Positions 15,033-24,120 of a stretch of DNA of 45,513 nt are shown in pieces. The notes under the pieces are model-generated. The model had not been told where the DNA came from. It saw nothing but the letters and a program-made list of their open reading frames with translations, and searched no databases. The stretch comes from Acidobacteriota bacterium (lineage in GTDB: Bacteria; Acidobacteriota; Blastocatellia; RBC074). Where the stretch lies: NCBI GenBank assembly GCA_016789605.1, contig JAEUQO010000371.1:1-45513 (forward strand), written 5' to 3'. Every line of letters starts with the position of its first letter. Position 1 is the first letter of the stretch. A program made the position numbers and the translations under genes.

Positions 15033-17612
15033 TCAGCCGATTTTTTGCCAGCTTAGTTTTACGCCTGCTTCGCCCTGACGGTGTGTTTGCTGTAACAGGA
15101 TGGTGTGACTGCCGTTGGGCAACGTCAGATCAACACTGAGATTGTCGCCGATTCCTTCCAATACCTTTTTGCCATTTACCCACAGTTGCACCTGATCCTT
15201 GCTCGCCACGGTGAGCCGATACACGCCTTGGGCCAGAATCACAGTGCGCGTCCAGCGCACGGAAAAATCCTGCGGCCCGACGTAACACGCCAGATGCGGA
15301 CTTTGCGCTCCCCAGGCGAAATTCAACATGCCGTCGCCGTCATCGCGGATGGCGCGGGGTTTTCCGCTCCAGGCCGGGTTGTCGAAATATTCGCCGCGCC
15401 AGCGTGTCGTTGCGACAGTTTGCCAACAAGGATGCGGCTCCCAGGAAAGTTGCGCCAGTGCGGTGTCGCTCGTGTCGCGAAATTCAAACTGCAACTGGTG
15501 ATTGCCTGCGGTCATTGGCAGATCGAGCGTGTAACTGGCAGCCGGGCTTTGCCAGCGGTCGAGTTTTAACTGGCCGTCTATATAGAAACGCAAGCCATCG
15601 TCTGCCGCCAGAGCAAACCGATACCCACCGTTGCCAAACGTTACCGTACGGGTCCAGCGCGCCGAAAAGTTGTCTGACGCAATGCCGCAATTGCTGTCAG
15701 GGCTTTTTTGTCGCCAATCGAATTGCAGGTTTCCGTCGCCGTCATCGCGCACAAGAGAAGGCTTGCCCTGCAAATCAGGATTGTTGAAATACTCGCCGCG
15801 CCAGCGTTCTGCCGCGACCACTGCCGTGCAAGGGGCAACCGCCCACGAAAGTTTGACCTGCGCGCTGCCATAGTTTTCAAAAAACTCCAGCACGATGCGG
15901 TGGTCTCCGGCGGTGAGTTCAAGGTCGCGGCTGAAGGTCGGCGAGAATTGCGGGCGCCATTCGTCGAGCAATTTTTTGCCATCCACAAACAGCCGCACAC
16001 CATCATCGCCGCTGACCGTGAAACGATAGGTGCCCGCCGCCAACGTTGCCGTGCGCGTCCAACGCGCCGAAAAATTGTCGGTCAAGGTGGCGCAATCCGC
16101 GTGTGGGCCTTGCAATCCCCAGGCGAAATCCAGCCGCAAGCCTTCGTCGCGCACGACGCGCGGTCGTCCGCTTAGCGATGGGTTGTCAAAATATTCGCCG
16201 CGCCAGTGATCGGTCGGCACATCGCTGTTCAGACACGGCAGCGGTTGCCACGCCAGTTTGACCGACGCCCTGCCGCCCAGATCGTTGTATTCCAGTTTTA
16301 GTTGATGCCGCCCGGCGCTCAGATCAATGTCTATCAGATAACTGGCCGATTGTTCGTGCCATTGCTCCAGTTTCAGTTCGCCGTCCAGGTAAAACCGCAC
16401 GCCGTCGTTGCCCGCGATCACAAACCGATGCAACCCTCTGGTGAAGGTTGCGTTGCGCGTCCAGCGCACGGAAAAGCCATCGCGTGTCAGATTGCACGTC
16501 GCCGCAGGGCTTTCTTCTCCCCAGTTGAAATCCAGGTGTCCGTCGCCGTCGTCGCGTACCATCACGGGCTGGCCGCTGAGCGCTTCATTGTTGAAATACT
16601 CGCCGCGCCAGTGGTCTTCGGCCACGGTGTCCAGACAGGGCAATGTGCGCCAGGCAAAATTCAATTGCGGCGCGCCTTTGGCGCTGCGCGCTTCGATGAC
16701 GAGCAGATGATTGCCCGCTTCCAATCGCAAATCAAAAAAGCGATTGCCTGATGTTGGCGCGGTCCACTGGTCTACTTGAATTTGTCCATCCACCAAAACG
16801 CGTGCCGCTGCGCCGGTTTGCAGGTTGAAACGATACGCGCCGCTGCCGAATGTCACCCGACGCGACCAACGAACAGAGGTGTCTTGTCCGCGCAAGCCGC
16901 AACCGGCCAGCGTTTGACTGGCGCGTTCATCCACCGACAACGCGCCATCGCCTTCATCCCGAATGCTGATGGGGGAGCCGCTCAGGTCGTTGCTGTTGAA
17001 ATATTCGCCCCGCCAATGATCTGGCGGCACATTGGCCAGACACGGGTGTGCGCTCCATTCGAGTTTGGCGATAGCGCTGCCGAAATGCTCGTAATACTCG
17101 ATTTTGAGTTGGTGATTGCCAGCCGTCAGCGGGACTTCAATTGTGTAGCTGGTTAGTGGCTGATCGCGCCAGTGGTTCAATTGCTCTTTGCCGTCAATAA
17201 ACAGCCGCGCGCCGTCATCCGTCGTCAGCGTGAAGCGATACACGCCCGCGGCAAACGCAACTGTGCGCGTCCAACGCACAGAAAATTCATCTGCATTCAA
17301 TCCGCATTCCGGCGCGGGGCTTTGCAACCCCCAATCAAAATCCAAAAAATCTTTGCCGTCGTTGCGCACGAACAAGGGCGTGCCCGTCAGTTCGCGATTG
17401 TTAAAGTATTCGCCGCGCCAATGCGCCGACGGAATCGGACGCATTGGCGCGCAATCATTCAGCGAGATTGTGGGCGGTTGCGCCACGGCGAAAAGGCGGA
17501 GGGCAAGCGGCAAAAGGCAAACGGCAAACGGCAAACAGCGGAAGAGAACAGGCAAAGAAACAAAAAAGGCAAAAGGGCGGTACTTGTTTTTCTGACTGAA
17601 ACGAAGCTCCAT
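15033..17612 (-). CDS. Exported protein made of six PA14 domains
   Basis: The product has 859 residues. The N-terminus has a long hydrophobic stretch (about residues 12-44, ending near FAVAQ) that reads as a signal peptide. From about residue 64 the protein is six consecutive PA14-type beta domains of roughly 130 residues. Each opens with (H/R)WRGEYFxN, then a short acidic strand, SVRWTRT, YRF, DDGxRLFIDG and a Trp-containing strand, and closes with AGNHQLKxEY. PA14 domains bind glycans or other ligands in adhesins and enzymes; no catalytic domain is attached. A surface-binding role is therefore likely, but the ligand is unknown. The repeats are diverged, not recent copies. A 7-base tandem repeat in the signal-peptide coding region (17509-17536) could make expression unstable. 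It lies 39 bases after the FG-GAP protein gene on the same strand. Confidence 0.87.
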   Translation of the reverse strand: MELRFSQKNKYRPFAFFVSLPVLFRCLPFAVCLLPLALRLFAVAQPPTISLNDCAPMRPIPSAHWRGEYFNNRELTGTPLFVRNDGKDFLDFDWGLQSPAPECGLNADEFSVRWTRTVAFAAGVYRFTLTTDDGARLFIDGKEQLNHWRDQPLTSYTIEVPLTAGNHQLKIEYYEHFGSAIAKLEWSAHPCLANVPPDHWRGEYFNSNDLSGSPISIRDEGDGALSVDERASQTLAGCGLRGQDTSVRWSRRVTFGSGAYRFNLQTGAAARVLVDGQIQVDQWTAPTSGNRFFDLRLEAGNHLLVIEARSAKGAPQLNFAWRTLPCLDTVAEDHWRGEYFNNEALSGQPVMVRDDGDGHLDFNWGEESPAATCNLTRDGFSVRWTRNATFTRGLHRFVIAGNDGVRFYLDGELKLEQWHEQSASYLIDIDLSAGRHQLKLEYNDLGGRASVKLAWQPLPCLNSDVPTDHWRGEYFDNPSLSGRPRVVRDEGLRLDFAWGLQGPHADCATLTDNFSARWTRTATLAAGTYRFTVSGDDGVRLFVDGKKLLDEWRPQFSPTFSRDLELTAGDHRIVLEFFENYGSAQVKLSWAVAPCTAVVAAERWRGEYFNNPDLQGKPSLVRDDGDGNLQFDWRQKSPDSNCGIASDNFSARWTRTVTFGNGGYRFALAADDGLRFYIDGQLKLDRWQSPAASYTLDLPMTAGNHQLQFEFRDTSDTALAQLSWEPHPCWQTVATTRWRGEYFDNPAWSGKPRAIRDDGDGMLNFAWGAQSPHLACYVGPQDFSVRWTRTVILAQGVYRLTVASKDQVQLWVNGKKVLEGIGDNLSVDLTLPNGSHTILLQQTHRQGEAGVKLSWQKIG
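17509..17536. repeat. Heptanucleotide tandem repeat inside the PA14-protein signal-peptide codons
   Basis: On the plus strand the units GGCAAAA, GGCAAAC, GGCAAAC, GGCAAAC follow one another, with degenerate copies (GGCAAAG, GGCAAAA) nearby at 17550-17576 and just upstream of the start codon. Since seven is not a multiple of three, loss or gain of one unit would shift the reading frame of the PA14 protein. Confidence 0.75.
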
Positions 17613-17651
17613 CCTTTTGCCTTTTGGTGACTGTGTTCGTATTGCGCCGGA

Positions 17652-20600
17652 CTATTTGACGCCTTGCCAGGAAGCCTGTGTCTGCTGGTTGACCGTGCGC
17701 GTGTTGTATTGGCGCAGGTAATCCTGGTGGCGTTTGGTTTGCGGATAGCGATCTGTCGGCGCGTAGGGATAACTCTTCATCCCGTGAAAGGGCAGCTCGC
17801 CGATGGTTTCAGGCCGCGCGGAATTGATGTCCATGTCCTTGCCGAAGCCGTCGGCAAAGACCAGATAGGTGCGCTTCCATCCGGCGGGCAGCACCGGCAA
17901 CCGGCGCGCGTCAAAATCCAACTGGATTTCGTCGCCGTTGCGCGTGATGACATAGCGGTCATCGCGTTGCAGCAGCAAAGCGCGCACGTCGCCAAAGCGC
18001 GTGTAATTGCCCAGATGCGCCTTCCACGGCGCGCAGGATTCGATCACGCTGTAATCATAAATCAGCGGTTTGCGTCCGTCGGGCGAGTATTCGCGCGGAA
18101 AACCGCGCCAGCGCAATTCCGCGCGCGCGGGCGACAGTTGCGACACCTTTGACGGCGTTACGCCGTCAAAGGTGTCTAGCAGAATCTGATCCCAGTAAAT
18201 GCGCATGCTGGTCACAATGCGCACGCGCGCATCCTGACACAAAAACTTGCCCGTCAAATCCACCGTCATGGTTTTGGGCAAGCCCGCCGGAAAACCCATT
18301 TGCGGCACGACGGTTTGCCATTCGCCCGCCGCGTTTTTGACCTGTACATAGGGCGGCACGAGTTTTACGCCCGCTTGTGACGCCGCCAGATTCGAGGTCG
18401 AATCGGCGTAATCAATCCAGGCCGTCATCAGCAACAACACGCGTTTGGCGTTGCGCAGATCGCCCAGGTCGAGCGTGATGGCGTGTTCGCGCGCATAGCC
18501 TTTGAATGGCAGTTTCGCGAAATCTTCGGGATAGCGCCGGTCAATGTCTTTGAGCAGCGGCAAAATATCCTGTCCGCGTTCATCCACGGCGCTGATGGGC
18601 GGACGCGGTTGTTTGACGGCAAAGGTTTTGAACTCCGGATATGGCGGCCCAGGCATCAGCCGTTCGTTGGGATAAATTTCGACGTCTGCCGGATGATCCA
18701 CCGCCAGCAATTTCGCCTGGTCGAAAAAGATGACTTCTTCCAACTGGTTGTTCATACGCAGCGAAAGGAAGCCGTCGCGTTCCTGCAATTGTTCGCTCGT
18801 GACGCGAATGTATTCGTCGGTGTCAGGATAGTTGTAAGTGCCCGGCGCAAGCAGATAGCCGATGGCTGAACCGCCCAGAAAGTCCGTGACGAAGTTGTAG
18901 TCTTTTCCGTTCCAGGCATAGAGTAGGGGACAGGACGTGCCTTTGCGGTCAAGCTCTTCGATCTGATTTTCAGCAGAAGCTTTGACGGCGGCTTCGGATT
19001 GCAGAATGCCTGCGGGCCAGAACAGGGAAAGCGCGTCTATCTGTGTGCGATACCCCAGGCCCAGATTCAAGCTGGCGGCAGCCGGAGCGGGCGACGAAGC
19101 ATAGACTTCGAATTTTTGCCGCAAACTGCCGCTGCGCAATTCGACTTTGGTTCCGACAGCGCTGCGGTTGCTGGTTTTGCCCGCCAGCAACAAGCGCGCA
19201 TAGTTTTTGCCAAACCCGGTGTTTTGCCAGATGGCAAGCTCGCCGTTGGATTTGAACGTGACCACGTCCACGCCGCCGTCTTCGTTGAGATCGCCGACGG
19301 CAAAGGCTCTGGCCCATTCCGATTTCGTGGCGGGCAGGGAAGTCGCATCCGCCAGTTTGTTTCCCAATCCGCGCCGCAATGCGACGGCGTCTTGTCCGCT
19401 GGTGATGACATCCAGCAATCCGTCGTTGTCATAATCGGCGAATTGCGCCGCGGCACTGGCTTGCTCATTGCCGGTGACCGGCGCAAAACCGCCGCGTCCG
19501 TTGCTCAAAAACAATGCGCCCTTGCCGTCCCAACCCGGCAGATAAAAATCCACGAAGTTGTCTTTGTTCAGGTCGCCTGCGCCGCCGCTCAAGGCTTTGC
19601 CGTTGAAATTCAACCCGACAGCGGCGGCGATTTCCTTGAACGAACCGTCACGTTGATTGCTGAACAATTGCACTGGCGCGCCGTAATTCACGACCAGAAA
19701 GTCTATGTCGCGTTGGTTGTTGAAGTCCGTGCAAACGACCGCCGTCGTTTTGAGTTTGCCTCCGGCCAGGCCCGCTTGCGTCGTGATGTCTGTGAAGCTT
19801 CCGTCGCCGTTGTTGCGAAAGAGTTTGTTGTCCGCGCCAGCAAAATCATCGGGAAAGGTGGCAGCATCGCTATTGCCCGGCCATTGGCTCAAATCGGCGA
19901 AATTCCCTGCGAACAAATCCAGGTCGCCATCGTGATCGGCGTCAACCCAGGCGGCGGTCAGCGTCCACGCGCTGTTGTTCAAGCCGGCTTTGGCGGTGAC
20001 ATCGCTAAAGCTGCCGTCGCCATTGTTGCGCCAGAGCGTCAGCGTTTGATAGCCGAACAGGGCTGCATCCGTTTTGTTGTCGTTGTCGAAGTCGCCAAAA
20101 ACTGCGCCGCTGATGAAGTTGTTTGCCGTGATTTTGGTTTTGTCGGTGACCTCAGAAAATTTGCCGCCGTCGTTTTGCAGGAATTTGACGAACGGTTTGC
20201 CGTCCGCTGTCACACCTGAAACAAACAGGTCGAGTTTGTTGTCGTTATTGAAATCGGCCAGCGCCAGGTTGTTGCTGAACGGCGCGATCAATTCGCGTTT
20301 GGTTTGGTCGTTGAATTCGGTTTTGTTGAGTTTGCGGTTGAGCGCCGTGTGCAGCGGTTTGGCCGCCGTTGTCACGCTGAGGCCGGGTTTGTTTTCACCA
20401 AATGAAACTTTGACGCCTTCAGGTGAAACCAATTCCGCCTCTGCGCCAGTGCTGACGACGGCTTCGCCGTAACGGCCTTTTTCGCCGTAAACCTGTCCGA
20501 GCGTGGTTGCATATCCTGACGCGCGCAGTTGCTGAAATTTGGCCAACATCTTCTGACCTTCGGCGGCTTGCCCGGCGCGAATTTGCGCCTGCGCCAGGCT

Positions 20601-21152
20601 GTACGCCGCTGTGGCATTGAACGATTCGGCGTCGAGCGCGCGCCGAAATGCGACAATCGCATCGTTGTATTGTTGCTTTTGCGAGTAAATCTGGCCGATC
20701 AGAATGTTGGTGGCAGGGTCTTGCGGATCGAGCTTCAAGACCTGATTGAACTCGGCGAGAGCCTCGTCATAGAGCTTTTCGTTGCGCAAACTTGCGCCCA
20801 ACACGTAATGCGCTGTCGGGCTGTTCGGCACGAGTTTGACGGCGGCGCGCGCTTCTTCCACGGCGGCGCGCGAATCATTCAAATAGAACAGCGCCAGCGC
20901 CAGATTGATGCGCGCCAGCGCAAAGTTGGCGTCAGTGGCGAGCGCTTCCTTGAATTTTTTCACCGCGTCTTCGTGCTTGTATTGCTCCATGAAGGCGATG
21001 CCTTGATTGTTCAGCCGGTAAAGCTGTTCGCGTTTTTGTTGCGCTTCGCTGGGAGCTTGCCCGGCGCTGGAAGCAAACGGAAACAGCCATTGGCTGCAAA
21101 TGAGCGCGACGGCCAAAACGCCGAGTGAAATCAGCAAGAGTCTCTTGTGCAT
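17652..21152 (-). CDS. Exported TPR plus FG-GAP/VCBS (CRTAC1/UnbV-like) protein
   Basis: The product has 1166 residues from the ATG at 21152 (preceded by AGGA); a reading from 21281 adds an unlikely leader ahead of the clear signal peptide KRLLLISLGVLAVALI. Residues about 45-215 are TPR repeats (YKHEDAVKKFKEALATD, LYDEALAEFNQVLKLDP, YNDAIVAFRRALDAE). Residues about 285-640 carry FG-GAP/VCBS calcium-loop repeats (ALADFNNDNKLDLFVSG, VFGDFDNDNKTDAALFG, WVDADHDGDLDLFAGN, DYDNDGLLDVITSG). A UnbV/ASPIC-like stretch follows (LNLGLGYRTQIDALSLFWP). The last 400 residues are an additional domain (YNFVTDFLGGSAIGYLL, DQILLDTFDG) that I do not recognise. It probably acts at the cell surface in protein or carbohydrate binding; no enzyme motif is seen. 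It begins 212 bases after lepB, beyond a hairpin terminator, so it may be transcribed separately. Confidence 0.85.
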   Translation of the reverse strand: MHKRLLLISLGVLAVALICSQWLFPFASSAGQAPSEAQQKREQLYRLNNQGIAFMEQYKHEDAVKKFKEALATDANFALARINLALALFYLNDSRAAVEEARAAVKLVPNSPTAHYVLGASLRNEKLYDEALAEFNQVLKLDPQDPATNILIGQIYSQKQQYNDAIVAFRRALDAESFNATAAYSLAQAQIRAGQAAEGQKMLAKFQQLRASGYATTLGQVYGEKGRYGEAVVSTGAEAELVSPEGVKVSFGENKPGLSVTTAAKPLHTALNRKLNKTEFNDQTKRELIAPFSNNLALADFNNDNKLDLFVSGVTADGKPFVKFLQNDGGKFSEVTDKTKITANNFISGAVFGDFDNDNKTDAALFGYQTLTLWRNNGDGSFSDVTAKAGLNNSAWTLTAAWVDADHDGDLDLFAGNFADLSQWPGNSDAATFPDDFAGADNKLFRNNGDGSFTDITTQAGLAGGKLKTTAVVCTDFNNQRDIDFLVVNYGAPVQLFSNQRDGSFKEIAAAVGLNFNGKALSGGAGDLNKDNFVDFYLPGWDGKGALFLSNGRGGFAPVTGNEQASAAAQFADYDNDGLLDVITSGQDAVALRRGLGNKLADATSLPATKSEWARAFAVGDLNEDGGVDVVTFKSNGELAIWQNTGFGKNYARLLLAGKTSNRSAVGTKVELRSGSLRQKFEVYASSPAPAAASLNLGLGYRTQIDALSLFWPAGILQSEAAVKASAENQIEELDRKGTSCPLLYAWNGKDYNFVTDFLGGSAIGYLLAPGTYNYPDTDEYIRVTSEQLQERDGFLSLRMNNQLEEVIFFDQAKLLAVDHPADVEIYPNERLMPGPPYPEFKTFAVKQPRPPISAVDERGQDILPLLKDIDRRYPEDFAKLPFKGYAREHAITLDLGDLRNAKRVLLLMTAWIDYADSTSNLAASQAGVKLVPPYVQVKNAAGEWQTVVPQMGFPAGLPKTMTVDLTGKFLCQDARVRIVTSMRIYWDQILLDTFDGVTPSKVSQLSPARAELRWRGFPREYSPDGRKPLIYDYSVIESCAPWKAHLGNYTRFGDVRALLLQRDDRYVITRNGDEIQLDFDARRLPVLPAGWKRTYLVFADGFGKDMDINSARPETIGELPFHGMKSYPYAPTDRYPQTKRHQDYLRQYNTRTVNQQTQASWQGVK

Positions 21153-21316
21153 AAATCCTGTTCCCGCAAATTCGTAGTCTGTGCACACAGCTTCAATAGA
21201 GCAGGCGTTGCCCGGTTCAAAAAATGTGCTGCGTGTCTCGGAAGAACGTGAATTGGGACCGTTGGGACGGCAGATTAGCAAATGGCAGGAAACGGCTCAA
21301 CCGGCGAGAAAGCGGA

Positions 21317-21353
21317 AACAGGGAAAGAGACCGCGACCTGCTCTTTCCCTGTT
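21317..21353 (-). terminator. Perfect 13-bp hairpin after lepB
   Basis: AACAGGGAAAGAG (21317-21329) pairs perfectly with CTCTTTCCCTGTT (21341-21353) around an 11-base loop, starting 12 bases beyond the lepB stop on the minus strand. No T tract follows on that strand, so it may be a Rho-assisted terminator or an mRNA-stabilising end rather than a classical intrinsic terminator. Confidence 0.55.
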
Positions 21354-21364
21354 GGTGACGAACT

Positions 21365-22126
21365 TTATTTGATGGCAGAGCCGATGCGGCTCCAGCGAAT
21401 CTTGAGCAATTTGCCGAGCGGGCTGGGACCGCCGCGCGGATCAAATGACAGGTGGACATACAACGCGCGCGCAAAAATATTTTCGCGCGGCACAAAGCCC
21501 CAATAGCGGCTGTCGAGCGAATTGTCGCGGCTATCGCCCATCACAAAATATTTGCCTTCGGGCACTTTGACCGGTTCGCTGACGCCATATTTCATACCGT
21601 GGGTGATGTCGAATTCATCGTCGCCAGCCGAACGGTCAACGTCGTAATAAGTGCGATACCACGCGCCTTCGGGTTTGGGTTCGGTTTTGGCGATGGGCAA
21701 ATCGGGATCATCGCGATGGCCTTCGAGCTGGACGAGGGCGCGCTCTTCTGGCAATTCCTTGCCGTTGACGAAGACGCGGCGGCCTTTGACGTGGACGGTG
21801 TCGCCCGGCAAGCCGATCACGCGTTTGACGTAATTGACTTTGGGATCGCTGGGCAATTTGAAAACGATGATGTCGCCCTGTTTGATGTCGCGCGTCGGCA
21901 ACAGCTTGCCCAGGCCGGGCGTCGGTTGGCTGAACACGAATTTATTGACGAACAGATGGTCGCCGATGTTGATCGTGTTTTGCATTGAACCGGTCGGCAC
22001 GGCGACGGCTTGCGCAATAAACGTCATCAGGAACAAAGCCATAATCACCGTGATCAAGGCTTGCTCGCAGAATTCGCGAATGCCGGATTTCGGTGGGCCA
22101 AAAGTAACAGGTGTTTGTTCGGTCAT
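21365..22126 (-). CDS. lepB: Signal peptidase I
   Basis: This 253-residue membrane-anchored endopeptidase removes signal peptides from exported proteins at the outer face of the inner membrane. A cytoplasmic N-terminus is followed by one helix (ALITVIMALFLMTFIAQAV). The nucleophile Ser47 lies in VPTGSMQNT and the general base Lys101 in YVKRVIGLPGD. Box E, GDSRDNSLDSRYWG, is near residues 207-220. Length and single anchor fit the Gram-negative, non-E. coli type. It lies 65 bases downstream of asnB and may be the last gene of that cluster. Several neighbours (PA14 protein, FG-GAP protein, amine oxidase) are exported and would be substrates, but the enzyme is general, so the link is only positional. 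Confidence 0.95.
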   Translation of the reverse strand: MTEQTPVTFGPPKSGIREFCEQALITVIMALFLMTFIAQAVAVPTGSMQNTINIGDHLFVNKFVFSQPTPGLGKLLPTRDIKQGDIIVFKLPSDPKVNYVKRVIGLPGDTVHVKGRRVFVNGKELPEERALVQLEGHRDDPDLPIAKTEPKPEGAWYRTYYDVDRSAGDDEFDITHGMKYGVSEPVKVPEGKYFVMGDSRDNSLDSRYWGFVPRENIFARALYVHLSFDPRGGPSPLGKLLKIRWSRIGSAIK

Positions 22127-22191
22127 ATGGTCGTGAATGAATCCATTCCGTTGAATCGTGATTTGATATTTCGCGGACGCCGGATTTTACG

Positions 22192-24084
22192 CTAACTGAC
22201 GGCCAACGGCCAAAGCTCGAACATCAACAACGTCCAGATCAGCTTACGATGATCGGCGACGCCGCGTTCGTGTTCGCGCAACATTTTTTGCACGTACTCC
22301 GGATTGATCAATCCCTGGCGGCGCAATCGGTCAGGCGCAAAGGTGTCGTGCACGAGGTTGCGCAATTCGCCTTTGACCCATTTGGCGACCGGCATGCCAA
22401 AACCTTTTTTCGGACGGTCAATGACGTCATCCGGCAAACGTCCGCGCATCGCTTTTTTCAAAATGTATTTGCCGGTCAAACCTTTGAGCTTCATTTCCAC
22501 CGGCAGTTGCAGGACAAATTCGACAAAGGTGTGATCCAGAAACGGCGCCCGCGTTTCGAGCGACGCCGCCATGCTGGCGCGATCCACTTTGAAGAGCACG
22601 CATTCCGACAAATAGTGTGTGGCGTCCAGCTTCATCATCTGTTCGATCAGATCAATCTTGCTGTCGCCATTCAACCGGTCATACGCCAGCACTTCGTCAA
22701 AGACGATTTCGTCAGGACAGGCAGCCAGCACTTCCGGGCGCAACAATTCGCGTTGTTGCAGCGGATCATACGAACCCATCCAGATTGTGTGACGCATGCC
22801 AGCCGCGTGTGACGCGCCGCGCACAAAGCGTTTGGCTTTGAAATCAAACGACAGGTTTTCGGTCGAAACCGGCAAACGTGCGACGGCAGGTTCAATCACA
22901 CCTTGGCGAAAAAAACGCGGCAGCATCTGGTACAGCCTGGCCATACGATGCGCGCCATAAGTCGGATAGCCGGCAAAGAGTTCATCGCCGCCGTCTCCGC
23001 CGAGGGCGACGGTCACGTGTTGACGCGTGAATTGTGACAACAGAAACGTGGGAATCAACGACCCATCGCCCAGCGGTTCATCCAGCAGCCGGGGAATTTC
23101 CGGCACGATTTCCAGCATCTGGCGTTCGGTGAACCGCTGTTCGTAATGCTCCGTGCCGAGCTGTTCGGCGACCTGACGCGCATACGACGATTCGTCAAAC
23201 GACTTTTCTTCAAATGCGATAGAGAAGGTTTTGACGCGTTCGCCCGCCGCTTCACAGGCCATTTCGGCCACTGAGCTGGAATCAATCCCGCCCGACAAGA
23301 GCACACCCAACGGCACATCCGACACCAGCCGCATACGAACGGCTTCGCGCAACCGGCGGCGGACTTCTTCGGCGGCGTCTTCTTCGCTGATTTTCAGCCG
23401 CGCGCCGTCATAATTCAGTTGCCAGTAACGTTCTGTGCGCCATTGCCCGCGCTCGAAAATCAGTCGGTGTGCAGGCAGCAGTTTATGCACACCCGCCAGC
23501 ATCGTGTGCGGCGACGGCACAAATTCGTATTGCAGATATTTGCGCAGCGCCAGCAAGTTGATGCGCCGTTCCACTGACGGATGTTCGACCAGCGCTTTTA
23601 GTTCCGACGCGAAGACAAACGCCGTTTGCGTTTGCGTGAAATAGAGCGGCTTTTCTCCCATGCGGTCGCGGGCAATCAACAGGCGTTGCCGCCGTTCATC
23701 CCAGAGCGCAAAGCCAAACATACCGTTCAGATGTTGAACCAGATCATCGCCGTATTCTTCGTACAGGTGGACGATGGTTTCAGTGTCGGAATGCGTCTTG
23801 AGCTGATGGCCGCGCGCCAGCAGGTGTTCGCGCAGGGCAGGGAAGTTGTAAATCTCGCCGTTGAACACGACCCAGATCGTGCCGTCTTCGTTGCTGATCG
23901 GTTGTTGCCCGCCTGCCAGGTCAATGATCGAAAGCCGCCGCATGCCCAGCGCGACGTGTTGTTTGAAATAAAAACCGTCTTCGTCGGGGCCGCGATGCAG
24001 AATGGCGGCATTCATCGCGCGCGCCACGGTCTGGTCAGCCGGGTGTGTTTGATCGAAATTGATAAAGCCAATGATTCCGCACAT
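22192..24084 (-). CDS. asnB: Asparagine synthase (glutamine-hydrolysing)
   Basis: The 630-residue protein has a class II glutaminase domain beginning MCGIIGF, so Cys2 is the processed N-terminal nucleophile. The glutaminase words LHRGPDEDG, RRLSIIDL and FNGEIYNF are present. The synthetase domain carries the PP-loop SGGIDSSS and the C-terminal words GGDGGDELFAGYPTYG, RASMAASLETRAPFLDH and RPKKGFGMP. It makes asparagine from aspartate, glutamine and ATP, or amidates a glycan precursor in polysaccharide loci. The latter is a real option here, since methyltransferase and GT2 genes precede it on the same strand. The motifs are complete and the length is standard. It starts 36 bases after the amine oxidase stop. 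Confidence 0.93.
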   Translation of the reverse strand: MCGIIGFINFDQTHPADQTVARAMNAAILHRGPDEDGFYFKQHVALGMRRLSIIDLAGGQQPISNEDGTIWVVFNGEIYNFPALREHLLARGHQLKTHSDTETIVHLYEEYGDDLVQHLNGMFGFALWDERRQRLLIARDRMGEKPLYFTQTQTAFVFASELKALVEHPSVERRINLLALRKYLQYEFVPSPHTMLAGVHKLLPAHRLIFERGQWRTERYWQLNYDGARLKISEEDAAEEVRRRLREAVRMRLVSDVPLGVLLSGGIDSSSVAEMACEAAGERVKTFSIAFEEKSFDESSYARQVAEQLGTEHYEQRFTERQMLEIVPEIPRLLDEPLGDGSLIPTFLLSQFTRQHVTVALGGDGGDELFAGYPTYGAHRMARLYQMLPRFFRQGVIEPAVARLPVSTENLSFDFKAKRFVRGASHAAGMRHTIWMGSYDPLQQRELLRPEVLAACPDEIVFDEVLAYDRLNGDSKIDLIEQMMKLDATHYLSECVLFKVDRASMAASLETRAPFLDHTFVEFVLQLPVEMKLKGLTGKYILKKAMRGRLPDDVIDRPKKGFGMPVAKWVKGELRNLVHDTFAPDRLRRQGLINPEYVQKMLREHERGVADHRKLIWTLLMFELWPLAVS

Positions 24085-24120
24085 AACGAATGACTGAGCG
24101 AGCCGCTTTACAATGACGCG

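Noticed and set aside
22192..24084. AsnB read as a lasso-peptide cyclase in a peptide biosynthesis cluster
   Set aside because: Complete glutaminase domain with Cys2, no transglutaminase-like protease, RRE protein or precursor nearby; ordinary asparagine synthetase fits better.
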